NCBI GenBank assembly: GCA_964473525.1
Contig: CAYYPK010000005.1
Span: 124,001 to 188,000, forward strand
Direction of reading: 5' to 3'
DNA: 64,000 nucleotides
From: GCA-2687025 sp964473525
GTDB lineage: Bacteria > Poribacteria > WGA-4E > GCA-2687025
A program made the translations under genes and the position numbers. Under the pieces are notes generated by a model that saw only the letters and a list, made by a program, of their open reading frames with translations, did not search any database and was not told where the DNA came from. Below, in pieces: positions 33,336 through 41,729 of this stretch. Position 1 is the first letter of the stretch. Each line of letters opens with the position of its first letter.

Positions 33336-33806
33336 ATGTCCGCGACCATCGATCTGGTCGTCAACGGCCGTGAAGAAACCGTGCGGACGGAGCCGGATCG
33401 CCCGCTGCTGGACGTCCTGCGCGAGGATCTCGGACTCACTGGACCCAAGTATGGCTGTGGCGAGGGGGCGTGCCGCGCCTGCACGGTACTCGTGGATGGC
33501 CGGTCGGCGATGTCCTGCATGACCCGCGTAGACGCCGTGGCCGGCAAGGAAATCACGACGATCGAGGGTCTCGCGCAGGGCGACGCGCTAACGCCCGTGC
33601 AGCAAGCATTCGTCGACGAGCAGGCGATACAGTGCGGATACTGCACACCAGGCATGATACTGACCGCCACGTCACTGCTAGCGCGGAACCCCGACCCAAC
33701 GGACGCGGAAATCACCCTCGCGATGAACGGCAACATCTGCCGGTGCGGGGGCTATCCGAAGATCATCGACGCCATTCACCGCGCCGCGAGGGGAGGCGGC
33801 GCATGA
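33336..33806 (+). CDS. Molybdenum hydroxylase small subunit, [2Fe-2S] protein (CoxS/IorA type)
   Basis: A 156-residue iron-sulfur subunit of the xanthine dehydrogenase family. The plant-type cluster is GCGEGACRACTVLVDG (C-x4-C-x2-C, with a later C in SAMSC), and the second cluster is QCGYCTPGM with NICRCGGYP. These pass electrons from the molybdenum site to the acceptor. AAAAGGAGAAGGC precedes the ATG. Its stop overlaps the large-subunit start by four bases (ATGA), so the two are translationally coupled. No FAD subunit is present, which points to the isoquinoline 1-oxidoreductase type that uses a cytochrome or other acceptor. Confidence 0.93.
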   Translation: MSATIDLVVNGREETVRTEPDRPLLDVLREDLGLTGPKYGCGEGACRACTVLVDGRSAMSCMTRVDAVAGKEITTIEGLAQGDALTPVQQAFVDEQAIQCGYCTPGMILTATSLLARNPDPTDAEITLAMNGNICRCGGYPKIIDAIHRAARGGGA

Positions 33807-35926
33807 GCAACGCTCTCTCAACGCAAGACGACCTGGCTGCCGTTCGCGATGCCGGGAACGGAATGAGTAGGCGTTCGTTCCTGCAACTACTGGGCGCCGG
33901 GTTGCTCGTGACGACCTACGCCGAAGCCGCCGACGGAGCGCCAACGGACGCCACGGCGCCAGAGGGCTCGGTGGCCGCCCGCCTGCATATCGCCGAGGAC
34001 GGCCGCATCACGGTGATGACCGGCAAGGTCGAGGTCGGGCAGGGAGCCCGCAAGCAGTTCACGATGGCGGCGGCAGAGGAACTCCGCGCGCCAATGGACA
34101 GCGTGCGCGTCATCATGGGCGACACCGCGCTGACCCCCGACGACGGCGGGACGTTCGGCAGCCGCACGACCCCGAGCAACATCCCGGATGTCCGCCGCGC
34201 TTGCGCGACGGCGCGACGCCTGCTGCGGGAGGGCGCCGCGCGCCGCTGGGAGGTCGAGGCCAGCGACGTCTCCCTGGCAGATGGCCACGCGACGCACGCG
34301 GCCAGCGGAAGGCGAGCGTCGTACGGCGAACTGGCGTCCGATGAGAGCATTGCCGCCGCGTTCCGCGCGCGACCGGATGACGGCGGAGCCGTGACGTCGG
34401 TCGAGCAATGGGAAGTCCTCGGCAGAACCGGGCCCCGACCGGCTATCCGCGATCTGGTCACGGGCGCCCATAGGTACCCGAGCGACATCTCCCGACCCAA
34501 CATGCTGTACGGGGCCGTCCTGCGCGCCCCTCGTTACGAGTCGCGTCTAGAGCAATTCGATCCGGCGGGCGCGGACGCGATCAACGGCGTGCGCGTTGTC
34601 ACCGACGGTGACTTCGTCGGGTGCGTCGCGCCGACGTCGCATGCCGCGCGCAAGGGTGTTGAGGCGCTCGCGGAGTCGGCGACATGGACGAGTGAGCCCC
34701 ACGTGGGCAGCGCCGACCTGTTCGCCCACCTCAGGGACACGGCGCGCGCCTCCGAGGGTCGCAGGTCGCGCGGCTCGTCGGAGGGCTCGGTCGACCGGGC
34801 GCTAGCAGACGCGTCGCATGTCGTCGAGGCGGACTACGAAGTCGCATACATCCAGCACGTGCCGATGGAGCCTCGCGCTGCCGTTGCCGAATGGGCTGAT
34901 GGTGGGGTCACTGTCTGGACTGGATCGCAAGTGCCGACGCGCGTCCAGAGCCACCTGATGGAGGCGTTCGACCTGCCAGGCGAGCGGGCGCGCGTGGTCG
35001 TCCCCGACACCGGCGGCGGCTTCGGCGGCAAGCACTCGGGGGAAACGGCGGTCGAGGCGGCACGTCTGGCGAAGGCGGCTGGCGCGCCCGTGTCGCTTAG
35101 GTGGACGCGCCAGGAGGAGTTCACGTGGGCGTACTTCCGGCCCGCCGCGGCCATCAGGGGCAAGGGTGGCCTCGACGCGGAAGGCGTTCTGACCGCCTGG
35201 GACTTCGCTACGATCAACGCGGGCGGCTCCGCGCTCGACACGCCCTACGACGTTCCGAACATCACGACGCGCAGCCTCGACGCGGACGGCCCGCTACGTG
35301 AAGGCTCCTACCGAGCGCTGGGGTCCACGGCTAACGTCTTCGCGCGCGAGTCGCTCATGGACGAACTCGCGCACGCCGCGGGCGCAGATCCATTGGCGTT
35401 CAGGCTCGCGCGACTAACGAACCCGCGCCTGCGGGCCGTCCTGGAAGACGCCGCCGCGCGCGCGGGCTTCGCGGACAGGCCACGCACGCCGGGCGTTGGC
35501 ATGGGCATCGCCTGTGGCACGGAGAAGGCATCGTACGCCGCCGCGTGCGTGGAAGTAGCCGTCGACGTTGCGCGCGGCTCCATCGACGTGCGGCACATTT
35601 GGCAGACGTTCGAGTGCGGGGCGATTCAGGATCCAGAGAACCTGGACGCGCAGGTGCGCGGCTGCATCATCATGGGCCTGGGCGGCGCGTTGACCGAGGC
35701 GATGGCGTTCGAGGGCGGCCGCATTCTCAACGCGTCGCTGCACCAGTACCGCGTGCCGCGATTCGCGGACGTCCCGCCGATGTCCATCAGCCTGCTGAAT
35801 CGGCCTGACTTGCCATCGGCTGGCGCAGGCGAAACGCCTATCGTCGCGGTCGCCCCGGCTATAGCCAACGCGGTGTTCGACGCAGTGGGCGTGCGGGTCC
35901 GGTCTATGCCCATCCGACTCGCGTGA
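33803..35926 (+). CDS. Molybdopterin-binding large subunit, Tat-exported (IorB type)
   Basis: A 707-residue catalytic subunit. It begins with a Tat signal (MSRRSFLQLLGAGLLVTTY, from about residue 21), then KVEVGQGARKQFTMAAAEEL, a cofactor motif VVVPDTGGGFGGKHSGETAV and the active-site Glu in GAGETPIVAVAPAIANAVF. Together with the small subunit it would hydroxylate an aldehyde or N-heterocycle at the outer face of the membrane, the folded pair being carried by this signal. The order small-large without an FAD subunit and the Tat signal match IorAB-like enzymes rather than CO dehydrogenase. Substrate unknown. A 161-base gap with no clear terminator follows. Confidence 0.92.
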   Translation: MSNALSTQDDLAAVRDAGNGMSRRSFLQLLGAGLLVTTYAEAADGAPTDATAPEGSVAARLHIAEDGRITVMTGKVEVGQGARKQFTMAAAEELRAPMDSVRVIMGDTALTPDDGGTFGSRTTPSNIPDVRRACATARRLLREGAARRWEVEASDVSLADGHATHAASGRRASYGELASDESIAAAFRARPDDGGAVTSVEQWEVLGRTGPRPAIRDLVTGAHRYPSDISRPNMLYGAVLRAPRYESRLEQFDPAGADAINGVRVVTDGDFVGCVAPTSHAARKGVEALAESATWTSEPHVGSADLFAHLRDTARASEGRRSRGSSEGSVDRALADASHVVEADYEVAYIQHVPMEPRAAVAEWADGGVTVWTGSQVPTRVQSHLMEAFDLPGERARVVVPDTGGGFGGKHSGETAVEAARLAKAAGAPVSLRWTRQEEFTWAYFRPAAAIRGKGGLDAEGVLTAWDFATINAGGSALDTPYDVPNITTRSLDADGPLREGSYRALGSTANVFARESLMDELAHAAGADPLAFRLARLTNPRLRAVLEDAAARAGFADRPRTPGVGMGIACGTEKASYAAACVEVAVDVARGSIDVRHIWQTFECGAIQDPENLDAQVRGCIIMGLGGALTEAMAFEGGRILNASLHQYRVPRFADVPPMSISLLNRPDLPSAGAGETPIVAVAPAIANAVFDAVGVRVRSMPIRLA

Positions 35927-36087
35927 CGTCGACTGTAGACAACGGGCATGCCATGCGCACGCCCCGCCGAACGTAGTGTTGCGGCCGCATGGCGCCTGGT
36001 TCCGTTGGGCGCCCCGCGTGCTATCTTATCTATGGAGACATGACCGAGCCCGCCATCGGAGCGGGAGAGAGAATAGGAGCGTAGGAC

Positions 36088-36942
36088 ATGAAAGAACGGG
36101 GTCATCGACTGCCCGCGTGGCTAGGCTACGGAGCCCTATGCCTAGCGGCCGCGTATCTGAGCGGGTGCGCGTCCGTCGGCGGGAACAAGGAGTTCCTGAA
36201 CTATGCCCTGTACGACTATGGGGCGGACATAACATCGTCCGGGCAGGACGGCGAGAGGTCTGCCGACAGCCTCATCAACGGCATCAGCGATGGCGCTGCG
36301 TGGGAAGAGGGTGAGGGGTGGGAATACAGCTTCACGCGCACCGAGCGGCGGGAACGGGGCGGCCAGCGCACTGGCGGCGTCGAGAATCGCATCGCGCAGG
36401 GCAGCGCCTGGGTAAACGTGAAATTCGCTGAGCCGTCGGTGATAAACCGCGTCGTGGTTACGGCCCTGCACACGGAAGACCAGCCGTTTGGCGGATACAA
36501 GGGAGCGGAACTGCAAGCGTACGATGCGCGCGACGACTTCTCGCCATGGAAGACGGTCGCTCGTATAGATCAGGGGAAGGTTGTTGTGCCGGGTAGGCAG
36601 TCGGCGCCCGCTGGACCCGTGACGACGTTCCGCTTCAACCCGGTTGAGGCAGACCAGATTCGCTTCATCATCTACACCATGCTCGACAGCAAGGGGCTGC
36701 CGCCAGAGAGCAACTACCAGCCGGAGCAGCGCGCGACGGCTGACCAGCCGCGCCGCAACAACTACTACACGATCATTCGCGGGCAGGAAACCACGGTGCG
36801 CCTGCTCGAGATTGAGGCGACCGGCACGGAGGCCATCGCGCTCAACTTGGACGAGCACACCGGTCCCTCTGACGCCGAGAACATCCTCTTGCAGGATCTC
36901 ACCGGCGCCGCTCCTGCCGCCACCGACTCAGAGACACCCTAA
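36088..36942 (+). CDS. Lipoprotein with discoidin (F5/8 type C)-like domain
   Basis: A 284-residue outer-surface protein. Signal peptide with lipobox LSGC puts the lipidated Cys near residue 27. The rest is beta-rich: SAWVNVKFAEPSVINRVVVT, GGYKGAELQAYD and TTFRFNPVEADQIRFIIYT, the jelly-roll pattern of discoidin-like carbohydrate-binding domains, ending with ETTVRLLEIEATG. A likely role is glycan or matrix binding at the cell surface. An acidic Ala-rich tail follows. A strong GC hairpin lies nine bases after the stop. Confidence 0.75.
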   Translation: MKERGHRLPAWLGYGALCLAAAYLSGCASVGGNKEFLNYALYDYGADITSSGQDGERSADSLINGISDGAAWEEGEGWEYSFTRTERRERGGQRTGGVENRIAQGSAWVNVKFAEPSVINRVVVTALHTEDQPFGGYKGAELQAYDARDDFSPWKTVARIDQGKVVVPGRQSAPAGPVTTFRFNPVEADQIRFIIYTMLDSKGLPPESNYQPEQRATADQPRRNNYYTIIRGQETTVRLLEIEATGTEAIALNLDEHTGPSDAENILLQDLTGAAPAATDSETP

Positions 36943-36950
36943 CCGTTCCC

Positions 36951-36976
36951 GCGGCCCACGCCCGCGCGTGGGCCGC
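36951..36976 (+). terminator. Eleven-base-pair GC hairpin after the lipoprotein gene
   Basis: GCGGCCCACGC (36951-36961) pairs perfectly with GCGTGGGCCGC (36966-36976) across a four-base loop. No T-run follows, so it may act as a pause or factor-dependent terminator between the lipoprotein gene and the HAD phosphatase gene, whose TTG start is 17 bases downstream. Confidence 0.55.
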
Positions 36977-36993
36977 GCCTCGCCGAGGCGCCG

Positions 36994-37710
36994 TTGACCA
37001 CCTACCGACTCGTCGTGTTCGATATGGCTGGCACGACCGTGCGCGACGACGGCGCGGTCGAGGCGGCCTTTCTGACGGCGGCGGGCGCCACGGGTCTGGG
37101 CGTCGACCCGGACGCCATCCACGCGCGACGCGGCCTCAGCAAGAAGCGCGTGTTCCGCGAGCTGTGGCGTCTCCACGGCGTCAGCGACAGCGCCGAGGTC
37201 GCGCGCCTCGCCGATGCGTCGCACGATGCGTTCCGCGCGGCCCTTGTCGCGACGTTCGAGACGCATCCCGTCGCCCCGACAGAGGGCTGTGTCGATTGCC
37301 TCGCCCGGCTGCGCGAAGCGGGCGTAGCCATCGCGCTCACGACGGGGTTCCATCGCGCCGTCACGGACACGATTCTGGCGCGTCTCGGGTGGGACGAAGG
37401 CCTGGACGACCACCGTGTGGGGCCGCCCGAAGGCGTCGTCCAAGCGTCGGTGTGCAGCGAGGATGTGCCACGCGGCAGACCCGCGCCCGACATGATCCTC
37501 CGCGCGATGCGCCTCCTCGACGTCGGCGATGCGCGCCACGCGGTGAAGGTCGGCGACACCCCAGCCGACCTCGAAGCGGGACGCAACGCCGCATGCGGGC
37601 TCACCCTCGGCGTCACGAACGGATCGCACACCGAAGGACAACTCGCACGCCACCCCAGCGACGGCCTTCTCCCGTCGTTGAGCGACCTGCCGGGCGCGCT
37701 CGGCCTGTAA
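36994..37710 (+). CDS. HAD-superfamily hydrolase, phosphonatase-like subgroup
   Basis: A 238-residue phosphohydrolase. HAD motif I is FDMAGTTVRD (nucleophile Asp with the second Asp replaced by Ala-Gly-Thr, as in phosphonatase-like members), motif II is LTTGF, motif III the Lys in GRPAPDM/AVKVGD region, and motif IV VGDTPADLEAG. The AGTT signature is shared with phosphonoacetaldehyde hydrolase relatives; the catalytic Schiff-base Lys cannot be assigned with confidence, so an ordinary phosphatase is possible. The TTG start follows GAGG at six bases. Confidence 0.82.
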   Translation: MTTYRLVVFDMAGTTVRDDGAVEAAFLTAAGATGLGVDPDAIHARRGLSKKRVFRELWRLHGVSDSAEVARLADASHDAFRAALVATFETHPVAPTEGCVDCLARLREAGVAIALTTGFHRAVTDTILARLGWDEGLDDHRVGPPEGVVQASVCSEDVPRGRPAPDMILRAMRLLDVGDARHAVKVGDTPADLEAGRNAACGLTLGVTNGSHTEGQLARHPSDGLLPSLSDLPGALGL

Positions 37711-37792
37711 CAGGGCGGCCTGCCGCCCGGCCCGTCAGATTTCCCTATCCCTCGCCGCCGACCAGCCCACTAGGTAGGCAAGGAGCGACCAC

Positions 37793-38368
37793 GTGTACGC
37801 ATCGGAGTTCCAGGGGCTGACCGACGCCGCCGTCGCGCGACGCGCGATGGACGGGGACGGCGACGCCTTCGAGGAGCTCGCCGAACGGTTTGGTCCCGTC
37901 GCGCGAGCCATCGCGGCCGCGACGGTGGGTTACCCGCTGGCGGACGATGTCGCGCAGGATGTGCTTCTCATGGCGCGTCTGGGCGTCCGCACGCTCAGGC
38001 GGCCGGAGCACTTCGCGGCGTGGCTGCGCACGGTCACCCGGCGCCGCGCCCTCGACTTGGCGAAGCGCGACCGGCGGGCGTCGGCGGCAGCGGACGAGCT
38101 CCGCTACCACACCAACCTCACCGTAGTGCGGACGCCAGACGAGGTTCTGGCGAGAAGCGAGGACCACGCCGCCTTGCACGACGCGATGCGACGTCTCCCC
38201 GCGGAGCTGGCCGAACCGCTGCGGATGCAGTATTGGCACGGCGTGCCTCAGCGACGGATCGCAACCGCGCTGGGTGTGTCGCTGCCGACGGTGAAGTGGC
38301 GTGTTCGCGAAGCCAAGTTGCGCCTGCACACAATGCTCACGCGATGGAAGGAGAACGACGATGGATAG
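37793..38368 (+). CDS. ECF-type RNA polymerase sigma factor
   Basis: A 191-residue sigma-70 family factor. Region 2 spans about residues 10-90 (AEDVAQ-like ADDVAQDVLLMARLG and FAAWLRTVTRRRALDLAKR), and region 4 covers 125-185 (LRMQYWHGVPQRRIATALGV, helix-turn-helix SLPTVKWRVREAKLRLH). It overlaps the next gene by eight bases, so the downstream protein is probably its partner or anti-sigma factor. The GTG start follows GGCAAGGAGCGACC. Confidence 0.88.
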   Translation: MYASEFQGLTDAAVARRAMDGDGDAFEELAERFGPVARAIAAATVGYPLADDVAQDVLLMARLGVRTLRRPEHFAAWLRTVTRRRALDLAKRDRRASAAADELRYHTNLTVVRTPDEVLARSEDHAALHDAMRRLPAELAEPLRMQYWHGVPQRRIATALGVSLPTVKWRVREAKLRLHTMLTRWKENDDG

Positions 38369-39029
38369 CGATGCCCGGGACCGTGAGATCGCCAGTCACT
38401 ACCGGATGCTGAAGGAGACCGCGCGACGGCCGGAGTTGCCCGCGAACCGGCTGGGCGAGGAACCCGACGCGAAAGGGGAGGCCGGCCCCAGGATCGTGCA
38501 GCAGTTCAATAGGACGGTGCGCCGCCTCGAGGAACTCGAAGCAATCCCAGCTGGCATGTTTGCCGAACTACCGGACGGCTCCTCATGGGCGGGGATGTCC
38601 ATCGCCCATGAGCAGCTCGCCGCGTTCATAGAGCCCAGCACGGACCGAGTGCGTCCCGACGAGGAAGAGGAGGAGGAAAGGACGTCAAGCTCGAACCCCT
38701 TCGTGCTGAACTTCCGCCCGAACCTGGGGCCGGAGGCGGACCCAGCCGACGTCGGGATGCTAGCGCGCGAGGTGATGCCCAAGGAGATGCGCGCGGCGTG
38801 GAAGACCGTGCACACGGTGAAGAGCGACGGAGAACCCGAACAAGGGGCCGACCGCCTGGCGGAGCTCGCCGCCCAGTTGGCGAGTTCGGAGACGACGCCG
38901 GAAGACATCGGCAAGGTCGCCGCCGAACTCCAGAAGCTCGCGGGACGACGCCGGCAGGTCACGCTCCACGTGGAGACCGACGTCTGCGAGTCTGACGACG
39001 TCGACGCGAACGGCGACGAGAAGGACTGA
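38361..39029 (+). CDS. Putative sigma-factor partner, acidic soluble protein
   Basis: A 222-residue protein with no membrane helix. The N-terminal third is helical (ASHYRMLKETARRPELP), a central block is very acidic (RPDEEEEEER), and the C-terminus ends with VETDVCESDDVDANGDEKD. No anti-sigma zinc motif (HxxxCxxC) is seen. Its start overlaps the ECF sigma stop, with AAGGAG eight bases before the ATG, so the pair is translationally coupled. A role as anti-sigma factor or as the product regulated with the sigma factor is inference from position only. Confidence 0.6.
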   Translation: MDSDARDREIASHYRMLKETARRPELPANRLGEEPDAKGEAGPRIVQQFNRTVRRLEELEAIPAGMFAELPDGSSWAGMSIAHEQLAAFIEPSTDRVRPDEEEEEERTSSSNPFVLNFRPNLGPEADPADVGMLAREVMPKEMRAAWKTVHTVKSDGEPEQGADRLAELAAQLASSETTPEDIGKVAAELQKLAGRRRQVTLHVETDVCESDDVDANGDEKD

Positions 39030-39035
39030 TGCTGT

Positions 39036-40106
39036 CTACCCGTCGTCAGGTTCGTATGCGCCACGGAACGCGCGCGGCATCCCCAGCGCGTCCGTCGAGT
39101 CGGCGAACTGATCCACCGCGCCAAGGTGGTCGGGGAGGGCGATGACCGCGGGGTCGGAGATAGCGTCCCGGAGAGCGTCCGCGAACCTGTCGGCCGAAAT
39201 CACGAGGAAGGGGCGGCCGTGGTAGGGCATCACCCCTTCGGGCAGCGGGTCGGTGACGCCGAGACCGTTGTGCATGCCCGCCGCGACTTCGTACGCGGCG
39301 CATAGGGCGCTCTCGCGGCCGGCGTACGTGTCCGCCGCGAGAGCGTTCTCCAGCAGAGGGCGCATCTGAGCGGCGCACGCCAACTCGCCAAACGCCGTCC
39401 CGAGCCACTTGATATAGGGTGGATATACGCGTTCCATCAGCAAGCAGAGGCGCATGACGTCGCGCACGAGCCGGCCAGTCACTAGGCGCGACCCGAGGTC
39501 GTCGCCCACCTGGGCGCAGCGGCCCACGAACGCCTCCTCCTGCGCGATCCGTCGCCATTGGGCTGCGAGGACGTAGAGCCAGATGTCGTGTGGGTAATGG
39601 GCCAAAGCGGCGCGGATTCGTGTGAGTTCTCCAACGCCATCGTGGAACACCGCCCCCGCCGTCAGCGCGCGCAAGTTCTGCTCGGAGCACGTGAGCCAGT
39701 CCATGACGCCCAACCGATTGCGCGGATCCACGCCGAGGACCGACGCGAAGTAGTCGCCGGCGTTCTGGAGCGTCACACAGGCGTAGTCGTTGTTCTCAGA
39801 CGCGTTCGCGCGCGCCATGTCCGTCGCGTACCCCATGACGGCATGAGGGAGGGCTGCCCGGACAGCATCGAGAACACTCGGCCCCACCGTCATCACGTCG
39901 TCGTCGGCGAGGAACAGCTGAAGGCGTGGACCCCAATCGTGGTCGGTGGACTGCTCGGTGTCGTAACCAAGCGTCTCGGAGCCAGGCCCGATGAGAGCGG
40001 CTGCGTACGACAGTCGCGGGAAGTCTGCCGCCAACACGGGGCGGACGGCGTCCTCGTACAACGCTTGACTGAGGCGCAGGCCAGGTACGAACGGGGAGTT
40101 GCTCAC
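39036..40106 (-). CDS. DUF4037 protein (nucleotidyltransferase-like)
   Basis: A 356-residue protein with the DUF4037 N-terminal region: AALIGPGSETLGYDTEQSTDHDWG, in which GSE and the D-H-D cluster resemble the metal-binding strand of nucleotidyltransferase folds. The remainder is helical (IWLYVLAAQWRRIAQEEAFVGR, LVRDVMRLCLLMERVYPPYIKWLG). Related proteins occur with kinase-like domains in Actinobacteria and may modify small molecules. The GTG at 40106 is chosen because longer frames overlap the GFA gene. It is convergent with the sigma/partner pair and lies 19 bases downstream of the GFA pseudogene. Confidence 0.72.
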   Translation of the reverse strand: MSNSPFVPGLRLSQALYEDAVRPVLAADFPRLSYAAALIGPGSETLGYDTEQSTDHDWGPRLQLFLADDDVMTVGPSVLDAVRAALPHAVMGYATDMARANASENNDYACVTLQNAGDYFASVLGVDPRNRLGVMDWLTCSEQNLRALTAGAVFHDGVGELTRIRAALAHYPHDIWLYVLAAQWRRIAQEEAFVGRCAQVGDDLGSRLVTGRLVRDVMRLCLLMERVYPPYIKWLGTAFGELACAAQMRPLLENALAADTYAGRESALCAAYEVAAGMHNGLGVTDPLPEGVMPYHGRPFLVISADRFADALRDAISDPAVIALPDHLGAVDQFADSTDALGMPRAFRGAYEPDDG

Positions 40107-40125
40107 CGGCGCACCCGGGCAGACG

Positions 40126-40508
40126 TCACTGCTTGACCCACGACAGCTTCTCCTCGATCCACGACTCGTTCTCAGGCGGAAACGCCTCTGGATCGTCGAG
40201 GCTGGCGGTTGTGACCTCGATGCTCTCGTGATGGCCGCTGCCTGCATCGTACGTCAACCGTGATCCGCACTGTCCGCAGAAGGCGCGCGCAACCGTCCTG
40301 GCCTCCTCGCGCTCGTAGATGTACCGCGCCGGCTCCTCGGCCGTGAAGTCCACCGCGCCGCGACTCACAGATATCCACGCGACCGAGGGAGCCCTCCCGC
40401 GCGTCGACAGTTCTCGGAATAGCACGTTCCCTGGCTGCGAGGCGCTTCCCGCACCGCGTACCGCACTCGGCCGCAAAGGCGCCCGCCCTCAATCGCTTCC
40501 GTGCCCAT
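40126..40508 (-). pseudogene. GFA/CENP-V-family gene with an internal frameshift
   Basis: The N-terminal half (ATG at 40506-40508, AGGAG five bases before) reads EGGRLCGRVRYAV, then CYSENCRRAGG, with the C-x-x-C-like zinc site. The C-terminal half is in another frame: APSVAWISVSRGAVDFTAEEP, then FCGQCGSRLTYDAG and TTASLDDPEAFPPE. Joining them needs one extra base at the G/C run 40388-40397 (a missing G in GGAGGGCTCCC, minus strand). Together they make a standard glutathione-dependent formaldehyde-activating-type zinc protein. As read, the gene is broken, unless the base was lost in assembly. Confidence 0.8.
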
Positions 40509-40656
40509 GTCATCTCCTCTGCCGTGGGCCTGAGTGTGGCGACGCGCGCCGGTCGCGTCAACCGCGCGATTGACTCACGGCGACACGCCGGGATAGTGTC
40601 GGCGGGACGTTGACGCGCCGAGATCGTCCCCCTGCCGCTGGTCAGGACTCAACCCC

Positions 40657-41544
40657 GTGACAGACGCCTCGAGACGGATTGTCGGGCTTGTAGGGGTGGG
40701 GCTCGTGGGGATCGTCCTCGCCGAGAGGATGGCGGCCGCAGGCTACGTCGTCGTCGGGTACGACATCGAGCCTGCGCGGTGCGACGCTCTGCGGGAGCTC
40801 GGTGGCTCTGTCGCGTCGTCGGCCGCCGACGTGGGTTCGCGCGCGCCCGTCGTCGTGCTCTCACTCTTCGACAGCGACTCGGTGCGCGATGTCGTCGAGG
40901 GAGACGCTGGCATCCTGTCCGCGCGCGTGCCGCCCGCGCACATCATCGACACGACCACCGGATCGCCTGCCGAGACAGAGGCCCTCGCGGAGCGTCTGGC
41001 GGCGTGTGGCGTTCATCTCATCGACGCGACCATTTCGGGCTCCAGTCAGCAACTGAGGGACGACGCCGCGGTTCTGATGGTGGGCGGCGACGCCGGGGCC
41101 GTTGCTGCCTGCTGCGATCTTCTACGGACGCTTTCCTCCGCCATCGCACACGTCGGTCCACCGGGCAGCGGGGCCAAGGCGAAGCTTGCGACGAACGTCC
41201 TCATCGGACTCAACCGCGCCGTGCTGGCGGAGGCGATGGCGTTTGCCGAGAGCGTTGGTCTTGACCTCGCCGCTTTCCTCGAGCTCGCCCGCGTGACGCC
41301 GGGCTACTCCGGCGCGATGGACAGCAAGGGCGACCGCATGGTCCGGGGCGACTTCGCGCCCGATTCCCGCGTGAGACTGCACCGGAAGGACGTGCGTCTG
41401 ATCCTCGATTCGGCGAGGGCGTCGGGTCAGCGCATGCCTCTTTCGGAGACGCACGCGGCACTCCTGGACGGCCTCATCGAGGCGGGCGACGGCGACCTCG
41501 ACAACGCCGCGATCATCCGCGCGCTACGACGCTTACGCGACTAG
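40657..41544 (+). CDS. Beta-hydroxyacid dehydrogenase (3-hydroxyisobutyrate dehydrogenase-like)
   Basis: A 295-residue NAD(P)-dependent dehydrogenase. The N-terminal Rossmann motif is GLVGVGLVGIVLAERM; the substrate-binding motif is DATISGSSQQL (the family's D-A-P-V-S-G region); the catalytic Lys lies in GSGAKAKLATNVLIG; and the C-terminal helical half supplies the dimer interface. The family reduces or oxidises 3-hydroxyisobutyrate, tartronate semialdehyde, L-threonate and the like. Start is a GTG. It is divergent from the GFA/DUF4037 pair and precedes the propeller exoproteins. Confidence 0.88.
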   Translation: MTDASRRIVGLVGVGLVGIVLAERMAAAGYVVVGYDIEPARCDALRELGGSVASSAADVGSRAPVVVLSLFDSDSVRDVVEGDAGILSARVPPAHIIDTTTGSPAETEALAERLAACGVHLIDATISGSSQQLRDDAAVLMVGGDAGAVAACCDLLRTLSSAIAHVGPPGSGAKAKLATNVLIGLNRAVLAEAMAFAESVGLDLAAFLELARVTPGYSGAMDSKGDRMVRGDFAPDSRVRLHRKDVRLILDSARASGQRMPLSETHAALLDGLIEAGDGDLDNAAIIRALRRLRD

Positions 41545-41647
41545 GTTCGCTCGTCAGTCGGGCGCCGACCCGCGGCAGTGACGTGGGCTCGGCACGGAAC
41601 TCCCATTCGTGTGGGATGAGCGAGTCGCCTCGCACGCTAGTCCGACC

Positions 41648-41729
41648 TGATTTGCGCGGCGTTCCCGCCCACGTTAGCCTCATCGTGGCGAACGAAATCT
41701 GCCACACCCACTATGTAGGAGCGGCTCCC
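41648..41729 (+). promoter_or_regulatory. Conserved leader of exoprotein gene 1
   Basis: About 80 bases upstream of the TTG start resemble the leader of exoprotein gene 2 (44417-44501): TGATTTGCGC, GTTAGCCTCA, TCTGCCACACCCA and ATGTAGGAG in the same order and at the same distances. This block contains the ribosome site (AGGAG) and presumably the promoter. It is either a common regulatory region or simply the duplicated upstream part of the paralogues. Confidence 0.45.
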
